Shown one piece after another: positions 4,424 to 11,465 of a DNA stretch of 11,465 nt. A model generated the notes under the pieces. That model was not told where the DNA came from, did no database searches, and was given only the letters and a program-made list of their open reading frames with translations. The stretch's first letter is position 1. Each line of letters begins with the position of its first letter. The position numbers and the translations under genes were made by a program. The stretch is from an uncultured Oscillospiraceae bacterium. GTDB taxonomy: Bacteria > Bacillota > Clostridia > UBA1381. Location of the stretch: assembly GCA_946531785.1 (NCBI GenBank), contig CAMNAT010000033.1:1-11465 (forward strand), read 5' to 3'.

Positions 4424-6026
4424 AGAAAATCAGAGAAATAAAACATATATAACGACATTTCTGCTTGCGCTGATCTGTGCTTCGATCATTATAGTGCAGC
4501 GGCGGCATACGGCGCTTTCGATCTTCGAGGTCGGCGGGATACCGTTTTCGACCTCCGATCTGTTCATCCTGATACCGTTCGGTATCGGAGGACCGGTGTG
4601 CGGCATCATCACCTTTGCGGCGGTCTTTGTATCGGAGCTTATAGGCCGCGGCGATATGGGGACGCTGTTTTCGCTTGCCGTCTATCTTTTTGCCGGGATG
4701 ATACAGGGGTATATCACCTATAAGGGCTGGTACAGGAGCCTCGGTAAAACAGCTTTTGCGGCGCTCATTCTTGTGATGTTTTTAGGCAGCTCGTGGTACG
4801 CGCTGGCGTATTATCTGTTCCGGTCGGGCTTTGAGGTCTATCAGGATATCCCGCTCTGGATGCAGTATGTGAGCGCCGTACCGGAGGTGATCGTGTCGCA
4901 GGCGATAATGTATGTGTTCTTCAATTATGCCGATGATAGCGTAAAGCTGATGTTCGGCACGGGGTACATATATACGGAGGGCTATAAGAATATCGGCGGC
5001 TCGGTGATCGGCGCAAGTGTTACGGCGATCGTATTGGGAGAAGCGGTGATCCTCGGCGCATGCGCCGCGCTGTTCGGCGGGCTGCAGTTCGGAGAGGGGC
5101 TTCCCAAGGGCGTGGTACTGGTGATGAACATACGCATGTTCATGCTCATAATGTGCGCCGCGCTGCCGGTGGCGATAGTGATAAACGAGCTTATAGCGAG
5201 GATGATCGTTATACCGATAAACCGCATGGCGGCGGTCATGCGGCAGTATTTCGGCGCGGAGCAGGAAAAGCGCCGCGCAAGCGTTAAGGAGCTTGAGGCG
5301 CTTGATATAAAGAGCGGGGACGAGATCGGCGACCTTTACGGCGATCTGCGCTGCATGGTGGCGCAGATGTCCGATTATATCGATACATTACAGAAAAAGA
5401 ACGAGCTTGAGGAGCAGATAGCGAAGCAGACCGAGATGAATGTACATCTTACGCGTGAGTTCATGGTGGCGCTCGCAAAGACGGTAGACGCAAAGGATCA
5501 CTATACGAGCGGTCATTCGATGCGTGTCGCCAAGTATTCGCGCGAGATAGCGAAAAGACTCGGCAAAAGCCCGGAGGAGCAGGAGAACATCCTTGCGATG
5601 GGGCTGCTTCATGACATCGGCAAGATAGGCGTTTCGGAGCTTATAATCAACAAGACCTCGCGCCTTACCGATGAGGAGTACGCCGAGATAAAAAAGCATC
5701 CGGTAACGGGCTATGATATACTTAAAAATGTGACGGGGCTTCCCGGACTTGCAACGGGCGCAAGATGGCATCATGAGCGCTATGACGGCAGAGGCTATCC
5801 CGACGGGCTCGCGGGGAAGGACATCCCGGAGGAGGCGCGCATCATCGGCATTGCGGATGCCTATGACGCTATGACCTCAAGGCGCGCATATTCGGATGTC
5901 AGACCGCAGTCCGAGGTGAGAGCCGAGATCATAAGATGCAAGGGAACGCAGTTCGATCCGGAGATCGCGGACATCATGGTCGCCATGATCGACGCGGATA
6001 AGGCTTACAGGATGCGCGAAATGTGA
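4410..6026 (+). CDS. Membrane-bound HAMP/HD-GYP cyclic-di-GMP phosphodiesterase
   Basis: A 538-aa protein; ATG at 4410 has AAAGGG (4399-4404) 5 bases before it. Residues 14-268 hold about seven hydrophobic segments (near 14-30, 49-72, 85-104, 113-137, 150-171, 197-223 and 236-268). They form an integral-membrane sensor that resembles small-ligand-binding 5-7TM modules more than a periplasmic sensor. A HAMP-like linker follows (Pro269 and the DEIGDL motif at 304-309), then a short coiled coil (about 322-350). The HD-GYP domain covers about 350-530: GHSMRVAKY (368-376), LLHDIGKIG (399-407) with the HD pair, KKHP (428-431), RWHHERYDGRGYP (452-464) and IADAYDAMTS (481-490). All metal-binding and GYP signature residues are present, so hydrolysis of cyclic-di-GMP to GMP is expected, with output on motility, adhesion or surface structures. 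The signal is unknown. Its own promoter, and no neighbour of related function. Confident for the catalytic domain, less so for the sensor. Confidence 0.93.
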   Translation: MKINKENQRNKTYITTFLLALICASIIIVQRRHTALSIFEVGGIPFSTSDLFILIPFGIGGPVCGIITFAAVFVSELIGRGDMGTLFSLAVYLFAGMIQGYITYKGWYRSLGKTAFAALILVMFLGSSWYALAYYLFRSGFEVYQDIPLWMQYVSAVPEVIVSQAIMYVFFNYADDSVKLMFGTGYIYTEGYKNIGGSVIGASVTAIVLGEAVILGACAALFGGLQFGEGLPKGVVLVMNIRMFMLIMCAALPVAIVINELIARMIVIPINRMAAVMRQYFGAEQEKRRASVKELEALDIKSGDEIGDLYGDLRCMVAQMSDYIDTLQKKNELEEQIAKQTEMNVHLTREFMVALAKTVDAKDHYTSGHSMRVAKYSREIAKRLGKSPEEQENILAMGLLHDIGKIGVSELIINKTSRLTDEEYAEIKKHPVTGYDILKNVTGLPGLATGARWHHERYDGRGYPDGLAGKDIPEEARIIGIADAYDAMTSRRAYSDVRPQSEVRAEIIRCKGTQFDPEIADIMVAMIDADKAYRMREM

Positions 6027-6051
6027 TCGCGCCGGACGGGCTTTAATTCTC

Positions 6052-6080
6052 TTGACAGAATGCGAAAAATATGATATATT
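6052..6080 (+). promoter_or_regulatory. Sigma-A promoter with extended -10 for the 194-aa protein gene
   Basis: TTGACA (6052-6057), a 17-base spacer, and TGATATATT (6072-6080). Start of transcription is expected near 6087, with AAGGAGG at 6108-6114. Confidence 0.85.
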
Positions 6081-6121
6081 ATAGGTTAGTAAGATATTGA
6101 AACCCTTAAGGAGGTCGTATT

Positions 6122-6706
6122 ATGAGATCAAATATATGCAAGCTCACAAAGAGCATGGAGGACTTCAGCGTAATCCCCGAGGAGGCCGAGAAGACCGCCA
6201 TATATAATAACCTTAACCAAAAGCAGGCGACAAGGCTGAGGCTTCTCACCGAGGAGCTTATCTGTATGCTCCCCGAGCTTCTGGAATTCGGCTCAGGCGA
6301 GTTCTGGATCGAGAACGAAGGCACAAAGTACGAGCTGCATGTTGCGCTCAAGGTAGAGAACTACTTCAACATAGACCGCGACAAGGTCCTGTCCGTTTCA
6401 AAGTCGGGCAAGAACGCGGCGGCAACGGGCGTAAAGAACAAGATCCGTATCGCAATGGAGCTCATGATGATAGGCTATGCCGAGGCATCGATGTACGAGG
6501 GCGTTGACTTCTACGAGATGGGTATGATGAGCGAGTATATGAACTATAATAACGCATGGTCGCTCAATCAGTATAAGAATGAGACCAATGACAAGAAGTC
6601 ATGGGATGAGCTTGAAAAGTCGATCATCGCGAAGCTTGCCGATGATGTCGTTGTCGGCATAATCGGAAACAACGTCGATATAGTAGTTAAAAAGGATTTT
6701 GCATAA
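6122..6706 (+). CDS. Uncharacterised protein, distantly HATPase/anti-sigma-factor-like
   Basis: A 194-aa cytoplasmic protein with no signal peptide or membrane segment. ATG at 6122 is preceded by AAGGAGG (6108-6114) at 7 bases. The N-terminal half has TRLRLLTEELICMLPEL (about 37-53), then EFWIENEGTKYELHVAL. This resembles the first helix (N-box region) and following strands of GHKL/HATPase_c proteins of the anti-sigma-factor kind found in Clostridia. The later SVSKSGKNAAATGVKNKIR stretch is typical of the same uncharacterised group. The clear DxGxG and G2 boxes of an active ATPase are not seen. The last part, from about residue 160, is a helix and a strand-rich tail (KLADDVVVGIIGNNVDIVV). A very strong promoter and ribosome binding site and a tight terminator suggest a well-expressed single-gene unit. 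GC matches the core genes. Function unknown; a regulatory, protein-binding role is a guess. Confidence 0.8.
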   Translation: MRSNICKLTKSMEDFSVIPEEAEKTAIYNNLNQKQATRLRLLTEELICMLPELLEFGSGEFWIENEGTKYELHVALKVENYFNIDRDKVLSVSKSGKNAAATGVKNKIRIAMELMMIGYAEASMYEGVDFYEMGMMSEYMNYNNAWSLNQYKNETNDKKSWDELEKSIIAKLADDVVVGIIGNNVDIVVKKDFA

Positions 6707-6713
6707 TTCAAAT

Positions 6714-6740
6714 AAAAAAACGGCTTCGAGCCGTTTTTTT
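6714..6740. terminator. Bidirectional terminator between the 194-aa gene and metA
   Basis: A7-CGGCT, loop TCG, AGCCG-T7: a perfectly symmetric 12-bp stem flanked by A and T runs, so it works on both strands. The T-run ends inside the metA stop codon region (6739-6741), and the two genes converge on it. Confidence 0.93.
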
Positions 6741-7656
6741 ATTTAATATCATCGATATTATACGGTGTGATCTGGTAAACAAAATAGTTCAGCCAGTTCG
6801 CATAGAGCAGATGCGCGTGTGACCGCCAGCGTATTATCGGGCGCTTTGAAGGGTCGTCATTGGGGAAGTAGTTAGCCGGTATCACCGGCTCCAGCCCCTT
6901 TTCGAGATCGCGGAAATACTCGTTCTTGAGTGTGTCCGCGTCGTACTCGCTGTGTCCCATCACGAATATGCGCTTACCCTTCTTTGTTGTTACTATATAT
7001 ACTCCCGCCTCCTTTGAGTCGGAGAGGATCTCAAGCCCGGGCACCTTTTCAATATCCTCGGCTCTCACCTCGGTATGGCGCGAATGCGGTGCGTAGAACT
7101 CTCCGTCAAAGCCGCGGACGAGCTTTGCCGTCCTGCGCTTTACGCGGTGGCGGAACACGCCGGAGCATTTTTCAGGCAGAGGATACTTCTTTATCCCGTA
7201 GTGGTAGTAAAGCCCCGCTTGCGCGCCCCAGCATATATGGAGCGTTGAGGTGACATGCGAGGTGGACCATTCCATTATCTCTGCCAGTTCGTCCCAGTAA
7301 TCGACCTCCTCGTATTCAAGATGCTCCACCGGCGCGCCGGTAATGATGAGCCCGTCATATCTCAGGTGGCGGATCTCGTCAAAGCATTTATAAAACGCCG
7401 AGAGATGCTCGCCGGAGGTGTTCTTTGAAACATGCGAGGTCATCTGGATAAGATCGACCTCCACCTGCAGCGGCGAGTTGGATAACAGACGCAGTATCTG
7501 CGTTTCGGTCTTTATCTTTTCGGGCATGAGGTTTACGATGGCGATCTTCAGCGGTCGTATATCCTGCCGCGCCGCCCGCCGCTCCGTCATGACGAATATA
7601 TTCTCCTTTGTGAGCTGTCTGGTTGCCGGCAGCTTATCGGCTATCTTGATCGGCAT
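6739..7656 (-). CDS. metA: Homoserine O-acetyltransferase (MetA family)
   Basis: A 305-aa cytoplasmic enzyme of methionine synthesis. It acylates the hydroxyl of L-homoserine to activate it for sulphur addition. The start at 7656 (MPIKIADKLPA) is chosen over the ATG nine bases upstream because it matches the family's start and puts the catalytic Cys of HICWGAQAGL at position 142, as in E. coli MetA. A GGGAG ribosome binding site lies about 9 bases before it. Other marks: ENIFVMTE, the LKIAIVNLMPEKIKTE block, HVTSTLHICWG, APHSRHTEV (His of the active site) and GHSEYDADTL with the final catalytic Glu. With this start, the residue that sets acyl-CoA choice (TGAPVE) is Glu111. In characterised MetA enzymes Glu at this position goes with acetyl-CoA and Gly with succinyl-CoA, so acetyl transfer is predicted despite the common label homoserine O-succinyltransferase. 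Single-gene unit with its own promoter; the leader is too short for a SAM riboswitch or T-box. Confidence 0.95.
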   Translation of the reverse strand: MPIKIADKLPATRQLTKENIFVMTERRAARQDIRPLKIAIVNLMPEKIKTETQILRLLSNSPLQVEVDLIQMTSHVSKNTSGEHLSAFYKCFDEIRHLRYDGLIITGAPVEHLEYEEVDYWDELAEIMEWSTSHVTSTLHICWGAQAGLYYHYGIKKYPLPEKCSGVFRHRVKRRTAKLVRGFDGEFYAPHSRHTEVRAEDIEKVPGLEILSDSKEAGVYIVTTKKGKRIFVMGHSEYDADTLKNEYFRDLEKGLEPVIPANYFPNDDPSKRPIIRWRSHAHLLYANWLNYFVYQITPYNIDDIK

Positions 7657-7690
7657 ACTCCTCATCTCCCATCCTTTGAATTTCTATGCT

Positions 7691-7719
7691 ATTATACTCC
7701 TGTTTTGTGCAAATGTCAA
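7691..7719 (-). promoter_or_regulatory. Consensus sigma-A promoter of metA
   Basis: On the minus strand, TTGACA (7719-7714) and TATAAT (7696-7691) are 17 bases apart: a perfect consensus. The leader to the start codon is only about 25-30 bases, so no leader riboswitch fits. Confidence 0.9.
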
Positions 7720-7752
7720 GCCGGAGGGGGTAATTACATAGTTAATTAATAG

Positions 7753-7835
7753 AAATTTAAAAATAAAAAAGGGAAATTGGCATCCGGTGTCGAAATATTA
7801 ATTCGAGGATTATTTTTTGCTTTATTTTTAAATTT
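7753..7835. repeat. Perfect 15-bp AT-only inverted repeat in the metA-dnaG gap
   Basis: AAATTTAAAAATAAA (7753-7767) and TTTATTTTTAAATTT (7821-7835) are exact reverse complements enclosing 53 bases. The gap between the metA promoter and dnaG is strongly AT-rich, which raises the chance of coincidence. No ORF, tRNA or clear RNA gene is seen in this gap. Confidence 0.5.
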
Positions 7836-7850
7836 TGAGGTAAATATATA

Positions 7851-7887
7851 TTGATACAGGCTTTGCTTGATGTATTTTATGTATAAA
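7851..7887 (+). promoter_or_regulatory. Tentative promoter region for the dnaG-rpoD-prmA cluster
   Basis: TTGATA at 7851-7856 and TATAAA at 7882-7887 are present, but their spacing (25 bases) is wrong for a pair. With a 17-base spacer TTGATA meets only ATTTTA (7874-7879). A promoter must lie in this AT-rich gap, since metA is transcribed the other way, but its exact boxes are uncertain. Confidence 0.3.
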
Positions 7888-7927
7888 TTGCATTTTTATG
7901 TAAACAATGTATGAAGGGAGTGCGCGT

Positions 7928-9742
7928 ATGGCATATATATCCGATGAGCTGTTTAACGAGATATGCTCGGCGAACAATATTATAGATTATGCCTCATCGT
8001 TTATGACGCTCAAAAAGAGCGGACGAAACTATATGGCGTGCTGCCCGTTTCATAATGAAAAGACACCGTCGTTTCATATCGACTCGGACAAGCAGCTTTT
8101 CCACTGCTTCGGCTGCGGCGCGAGCGGCAACTTTGTCCAACTCGTTATGCGGCTGGAGGGGCTTGACTTTCAGGACGCGATAAAGCAGCTTGCCGACCGC
8201 GCCGGGATAGTGATACCCGAGAACGGCGCGCGGCAGTCCGACGCGCTGACCGAGAAGAAGAACAGGATATATGAGATGAACAAGGCCGCGGCGCGGTTCT
8301 TCTACGATATGCTTACCGATCCCGAAAGGGGCAGGACGGGGCGCGAATACTTCGCGCGGCGGCGGCTCACAAAAAAGACGATAATAAGATTCGGGCTGGG
8401 CTACAGCCCCGATGAGTTTGACATACTGCTCCGCCATCTGCGCTCGCGAGGGTATAAGGATGATGATATCGTGGAGGCGGGGCTCGCGGTGACGCGCAAC
8501 GGCAAGGCGTATGACAAGTTCCGCGGCAGGGTGATGTTTCCTATTATAAATGCGCGCGGCAAGATAATCGGCTTCGGCGGCAGGATCCTCGGCGAGGACA
8601 AGCTGCCAAACGGCGCGCGGCTTGCAAAATATCTCAATTCGCCGGAGACCCCGGTATTTGACAAGGGCAGCAACCTGTTCGCGCTGAACCTTGCAAAGAA
8701 CTCCAACGAGCGCGATATCATATTATGCGAGGGCTATATGGATGTTATCACAGTCCATCAGGCGGGGATAACGAACTGTGTCGCAACGCTCGGCACCGCC
8801 ATCACCGACCGTCAGGCAAAGCTGATGCTGCGTTACGGCAACGAGATACTGATCTGCTACGACATGGATGAGGCAGGCACCAAGGCGGCGCTGAGGGCGA
8901 TAGATATAATCACCGCCGCCGGAGGCAAGGCGCGGGTGATAAGGATAACCGGCGCGAAGGACCCGGACGAGTACATAACAAAGTACGGTATAGCGGGCTT
9001 TAAGAAGGCGATCGAGAAGGCGATGCCGTCAACGGAATTCAGGATATCGCTCATAAAGCGCGAGTATGACATAAACGACACCGACGGCAAGATACGGTTC
9101 GTCGAGGAGGTCGCAAGAGTGCTGACCTCTGTGGATGACCCCGTCGAGGTCGAGGCGTATATACAAAAAACGGCAAAGGACACCGGGATATCGGATAAAT
9201 CCATCTACGGCAAGTATATGGAGATACGCGGCAAAACGCGGCGCCCGGCGCCGGCGCGGACGCGTGAGGAGTATCAGCGCCGCGAGCTGCGGCGGGTGAA
9301 CTCGGACAAGCCGCCGGAGGAGAAGATAACAAGCGCCGTCCGCGAGGCGGAAAAGCGCGCGCTGTCGCTTATATGCCGCTCGCGGTCGCTGGCGCTGAAG
9401 GCATCGAGGCTGATAGAGCCGGAGGAGTTTTCCGACAAGGTCTATCAGGATATGGCAAGGCGGTTCTATGAAGCGGCAAGGGCGGGCGAGGACCCGGATC
9501 CGGCGATACTATTGAATGAGTTTTCCGGCGAGCAGGACAGCGAGAATCTTGCCGGAGCGGTCTTTTTCAATCCCGAGACCTACGGCGACGAGGAAAAGAC
9601 ATTGTATGATCTGATATACACGATCAAGCTGAACAGGCTTGAAGCAAGGATAAAAACAGAACAGGACCCGCAGGCGATCGGCAGGCTGCTGAAGGAAAGG
9701 CTTCAGCTTGACCGCGACCGCGCGGCCTGGGGAACAAAGTAA
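7928..9742 (+). CDS. dnaG: DNA primase DnaG
   Basis: A 604-aa protein, the normal length for DnaG. The ATG at 7928 is preceded by AAGGGAG (7914-7920) at 7 bases; the in-frame ATG at 7907 lies before that site. It makes RNA primers for lagging-strand replication in the cytoplasm together with the replicative helicase. The N-terminal CHC2 zinc ribbon uses Cys39, His42, Cys60 and Cys63 (CPFH...HCFGCGASGN). The catalytic core holds FGLGYSPDEFD (155-165) and FRGRVMFPI (198-206), followed by the Toprim fold with EGYMD (268-272, catalytic Glu268) and YDMDEAG (311-317), whose DxD Asp pair is intact although Met replaces the more usual Gly, and GAKDPDEYI (342-350). The C-terminal third is the divergent helicase-binding region, Arg/Glu rich. 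rpoD starts 17 bases after the stop, as in the widespread dnaG-rpoD pair, so they are probably co-transcribed. Confidence 0.97.
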   Translation: MAYISDELFNEICSANNIIDYASSFMTLKKSGRNYMACCPFHNEKTPSFHIDSDKQLFHCFGCGASGNFVQLVMRLEGLDFQDAIKQLADRAGIVIPENGARQSDALTEKKNRIYEMNKAAARFFYDMLTDPERGRTGREYFARRRLTKKTIIRFGLGYSPDEFDILLRHLRSRGYKDDDIVEAGLAVTRNGKAYDKFRGRVMFPIINARGKIIGFGGRILGEDKLPNGARLAKYLNSPETPVFDKGSNLFALNLAKNSNERDIILCEGYMDVITVHQAGITNCVATLGTAITDRQAKLMLRYGNEILICYDMDEAGTKAALRAIDIITAAGGKARVIRITGAKDPDEYITKYGIAGFKKAIEKAMPSTEFRISLIKREYDINDTDGKIRFVEEVARVLTSVDDPVEVEAYIQKTAKDTGISDKSIYGKYMEIRGKTRRPAPARTREEYQRRELRRVNSDKPPEEKITSAVREAEKRALSLICRSRSLALKASRLIEPEEFSDKVYQDMARRFYEAARAGEDPDPAILLNEFSGEQDSENLAGAVFFNPETYGDEEKTLYDLIYTIKLNRLEARIKTEQDPQAIGRLLKERLQLDRDRAAWGTK

Positions 9743-9759
9743 AAGGGGAGTTTAAATTA

Positions 9760-10896
9760 ATGAGTACAGAAAAGGATCTTTCAAATATGACACCGCAGCA
9801 GCTCGAGGAGTATAAGGCGAAGCTCGAGAAAAAGCGCGCCATCAAGCATGATCTTTTAGAGCGCGGCAAAAAGCGCGGCTATCTCACCTTCAAGGAGATC
9901 AACTCGGCTCTTGAGGGCTTTGAGGTCACTCCGGAGGAGCTTGAAAAGGCATATGACAGGTTCGAGAGCGAAAAGATCGAGCTTGTTGAGGATATGGAAA
10001 AGGAGCTTGAGGAGATCGAGATCTCCAAGGAGGAGCTGGAGGATCTTTCCGTACCGGAGGGCATCAGCATCGATGACCATGTAAAGATGTACCTTAAGGA
10101 GATAGGCAAGGTGGATCTGCTCTCAGCCGAGGAGGAGACCGAGCTTGCAAGGCGCATGTCCGAGGGCGACGAGGTGGCGAAGAAGAAGCTTGCCGAGGCG
10201 AACCTCAGATTGGTCGTAAGCATTGCAAAGCGCTATGTGGGACGCGGCATGCTGTTCCTCGACCTCATCCAGGAGGGCAACCTCGGACTCATAAGAGCGG
10301 TGGATAAGTTTGATTATACAAAGGGCTATAAGTTCTCGACCTATGCTACATGGTGGATACGCCAGGCGATAACAAGGGCGATAGCAGATCAGGCGAGGAC
10401 GATAAGGATCCCTGTGCATATGGTGGAAACGATAAACAAGCTCGTGCGCGTATCGCGCCAGCTGGTGCAGGAGCTCGGCCGCGAGCCTACGCCGGAGGAG
10501 CTTGCAAAGGGACTGAATATGTCGGTGGAGAAGGTGCGCGAGATCTCGAAGATATCGCAGGAGCCGGTATCACTTGAAACGCCGATAGGCGAGGAGGAGG
10601 ACAGCCACCTCGGCGACTTCATCCCCGACGACGACGCGCCCGCGCCCAGTGAGGCGGCAAGCTATGTGCTCTTAAAGGAGCAGCTTGTCGAGGTGCTTAA
10701 AACTCTCACCGACCGCGAGGCAAAGGTGCTGAAGCTGCGCTTCGGGCTCATCGACGGCAGACAGCGCACGCTCGAGGAGGTCGGCAAGGAATTCAATGTA
10801 ACGAGGGAGCGCATCAGGCAGATAGAGGCAAAGGCGCTCAGGAAGCTGCGCCACCCGAGCAGGTCAAAAAAACTAAAGGACTTTTTAGACGTATAA
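9760..10896 (+). CDS. rpoD: RNA polymerase primary sigma factor RpoD (SigA)
   Basis: A 378-aa protein, the usual size for Firmicute SigA. ATG at 9760 follows GGGGAG (9745-9750) at 9 bases. It directs RNA polymerase to housekeeping promoters. A short acidic region 1.1 (about 1-95) is followed by region 1.2 (DDHVKMYLKEIGKVDLLSAE, about 105-124), region 2 (LRLVVSIAKRYVGRGMLFLD 149-168, then FDYTKGYKFSTYATWWIRQA 184-203, which contains the -10 recognition residues), region 3 (about 222-266) and region 4 (VLKTLTDREAKVLKLRFGL, with the HTH EEVGKEFNVTRERIRQIE at 339-356 that reads the -35 box, ending RKLRHPSRSKKLKDFL). No large non-conserved insert between 1.2 and 2.1, as expected for Gram-positives. 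The many TTGACA/TATAAT promoters in this window fit its specificity. It sits between dnaG and prmA in one unit. Confidence 0.97.
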   Translation: MSTEKDLSNMTPQQLEEYKAKLEKKRAIKHDLLERGKKRGYLTFKEINSALEGFEVTPEELEKAYDRFESEKIELVEDMEKELEEIEISKEELEDLSVPEGISIDDHVKMYLKEIGKVDLLSAEEETELARRMSEGDEVAKKKLAEANLRLVVSIAKRYVGRGMLFLDLIQEGNLGLIRAVDKFDYTKGYKFSTYATWWIRQAITRAIADQARTIRIPVHMVETINKLVRVSRQLVQELGREPTPEELAKGLNMSVEKVREISKISQEPVSLETPIGEEEDSHLGDFIPDDDAPAPSEAASYVLLKEQLVEVLKTLTDREAKVLKLRFGLIDGRQRTLEEVGKEFNVTRERIRQIEAKALRKLRHPSRSKKLKDFLDV

Positions 10897-10898
10897 CT

Positions 10899-11465
10899 AT
10901 GGACTGGATCAAGGTAACTGTATATACCACAAATGCCGGGATAGAGCCGGTGAGCGGAAGGCTCATGCAGCTCGGTATAACCGGACTTGTGATAGAGGAT
11001 GAAGCGGAATTCAATGACTTCCTCGATGAGACGAGGGAGTTCTGGGACTATGTCGATGACGAGCTGGTAAAAAGCATGTCCGGCGATACGCGCGTAACCG
11101 CATATGTGAGCGACGATATCTCCGGTCGTGAGCTGCTTGCGGCTATACGCGGCAGCATGACAGAGCTTCGGGATATGGACAAGGACGGGCAGTTCGGCAG
11201 GCTTGAGGTCGAGACCGATCTCACGCGCACCGAGGACTGGGCGAATGTCTGGAAGAAGTATTTCCACACGATGGAGATAGGAAAGCGGCTGCTCATAAAG
11301 CCGGAATGGGAGGAGCTCAAAAGCCCGACCGACAGGATAGTGTTCAACATCAACCCCGGCATGAGCTTCGGCACCGGCTCGCATGAGACGACAAGGCTGT
11401 GCCTTGAACAGCTTGAAAAATATGTGCCCCCCGGCTGCCGTATGCTCGATCTCGGCTGCGGGAGC
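10899..11465 (+). CDS. prmA: Ribosomal protein L11 methyltransferase PrmA, N-terminal part (3' end outside window)
   Basis: The frame from ATG 10899 stays open to the window edge (189 codons). It begins MDWIKVTVYTTNAGIEPVSG, the substrate-recognition domain that binds L11, followed by a helical linker (TEDWANVWKKYFHTMEIG). The family signature is NPGMSFGTGSHETTRLCLE, and motif I of the SAM-binding fold, MLDLGCGS, is the last thing seen. The enzyme methylates lysines and the N terminus of ribosomal protein L11 with S-adenosylmethionine in the cytoplasm; loss is tolerated in the bacteria tested. Full length would be about 300-320 residues, so roughly 110-130 are missing. The start is 2 bases after the rpoD stop, and the only purine-rich site (AAAGGA, 10875-10880) is 18 bases away. 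Translation probably depends on ribosomes finishing rpoD (inference). Confidence 0.95.
   Translation, partial: MDWIKVTVYTTNAGIEPVSGRLMQLGITGLVIEDEAEFNDFLDETREFWDYVDDELVKSMSGDTRVTAYVSDDISGRELLAAIRGSMTELRDMDKDGQFGRLEVETDLTRTEDWANVWKKYFHTMEIGKRLLIKPEWEELKSPTDRIVFNINPGMSFGTGSHETTRLCLEQLEKYVPPGCRMLDLGCGS

Noticed and set aside
6027..6051. A terminator directly after the HD-GYP gene (GCCGGACGGGC then TTTAATT)
   Set aside because: Only 3 bp of stem can form and the T-run is broken. No convincing hairpin; read-through into the next unit is possible.
7657..7690. A SAM riboswitch or T-box controlling metA
   Set aside because: The consensus promoter leaves a leader of only about 30 bases, so no room for either element.
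7994..8437. 147-codon minus-strand frame inside dnaG
   Set aside because: It lies opposite the zinc-binding and core region of DnaG, where the plus-strand motifs are unambiguous.
10662..11384. 240-codon open frame on the minus strand
   Set aside because: Antisense to the conserved region 4 of rpoD and to prmA, with no family resemblance; a side effect of high-GC codon use.

Overview
The window looks like chromosomal DNA from a Firmicute of class Clostridia, most likely an Oscillospiraceae/Ruminococcus-type gut or rumen anaerobe. This rests on the reverse-rubrerythrin oxygen-defence gene, the dnaG-rpoD-prmA order, strong AGGAGG-type ribosome binding sites, near-consensus sigma-A promoters, and heavy use of ATA (Ile) and AGG/AGA (Arg) codons in genes of about 50-55% GC. 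The species cannot be named from the sequence alone.

Layout. (1) 1-456: 3' part of a rubrerythrin gene and its terminator. (2) About 457-2950: an AT-richer accessory patch. It contains GTACT-type short repeats, a ~230-bp fragment of a winged-helix tail (copy A), a promoter carrying a palindromic operator, a two-gene cassette (DUF3990 ADP-ribosyltransferase-like protein plus an HTH regulator), a second ~95% identical copy of the tail fragment (copy B), a hairpin, and the first ~40 codons of a tyrosine integrase that then runs into a stop. (3) 2998-4303: an AAA_14/DUF4143 ATPase with its own promoter and terminator, also AT-rich and probably accessory. (4) 4316-6026: a multi-TM HAMP/HD-GYP cyclic-di-GMP phosphodiesterase. 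(5) 6052-6740: a single-gene unit for an uncharacterised 194-aa protein, ended by a bidirectional terminator shared with (6) metA on the minus strand, which reads as a homoserine O-acetyltransferase from its specificity residue. (7) 7928 to the window end: the housekeeping run dnaG (primase), rpoD (major sigma factor) and the start of prmA (L11 methyltransferase), all on the plus strand and closely spaced.

How the genes work together. dnaG-rpoD-prmA is a conserved macromolecular-synthesis cluster. metA, the HD-GYP protein and the 194-aa protein are separate units with their own promoters. The part most worth attention is the accessory patch. A toxin-antitoxin-like pair is driven by a strong promoter whose -10 box sits between the arms of a 13-14-bp inverted repeat, a classic layout for autorepression by an HTH antitoxin. 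The pair is bracketed by two direct repeats that could excise or amplify it by recombination. Decayed integrase sequence next door suggests this is the remains of an integrative element. Domain assignments come from reading the protein sequence against remembered families; no database search was run.
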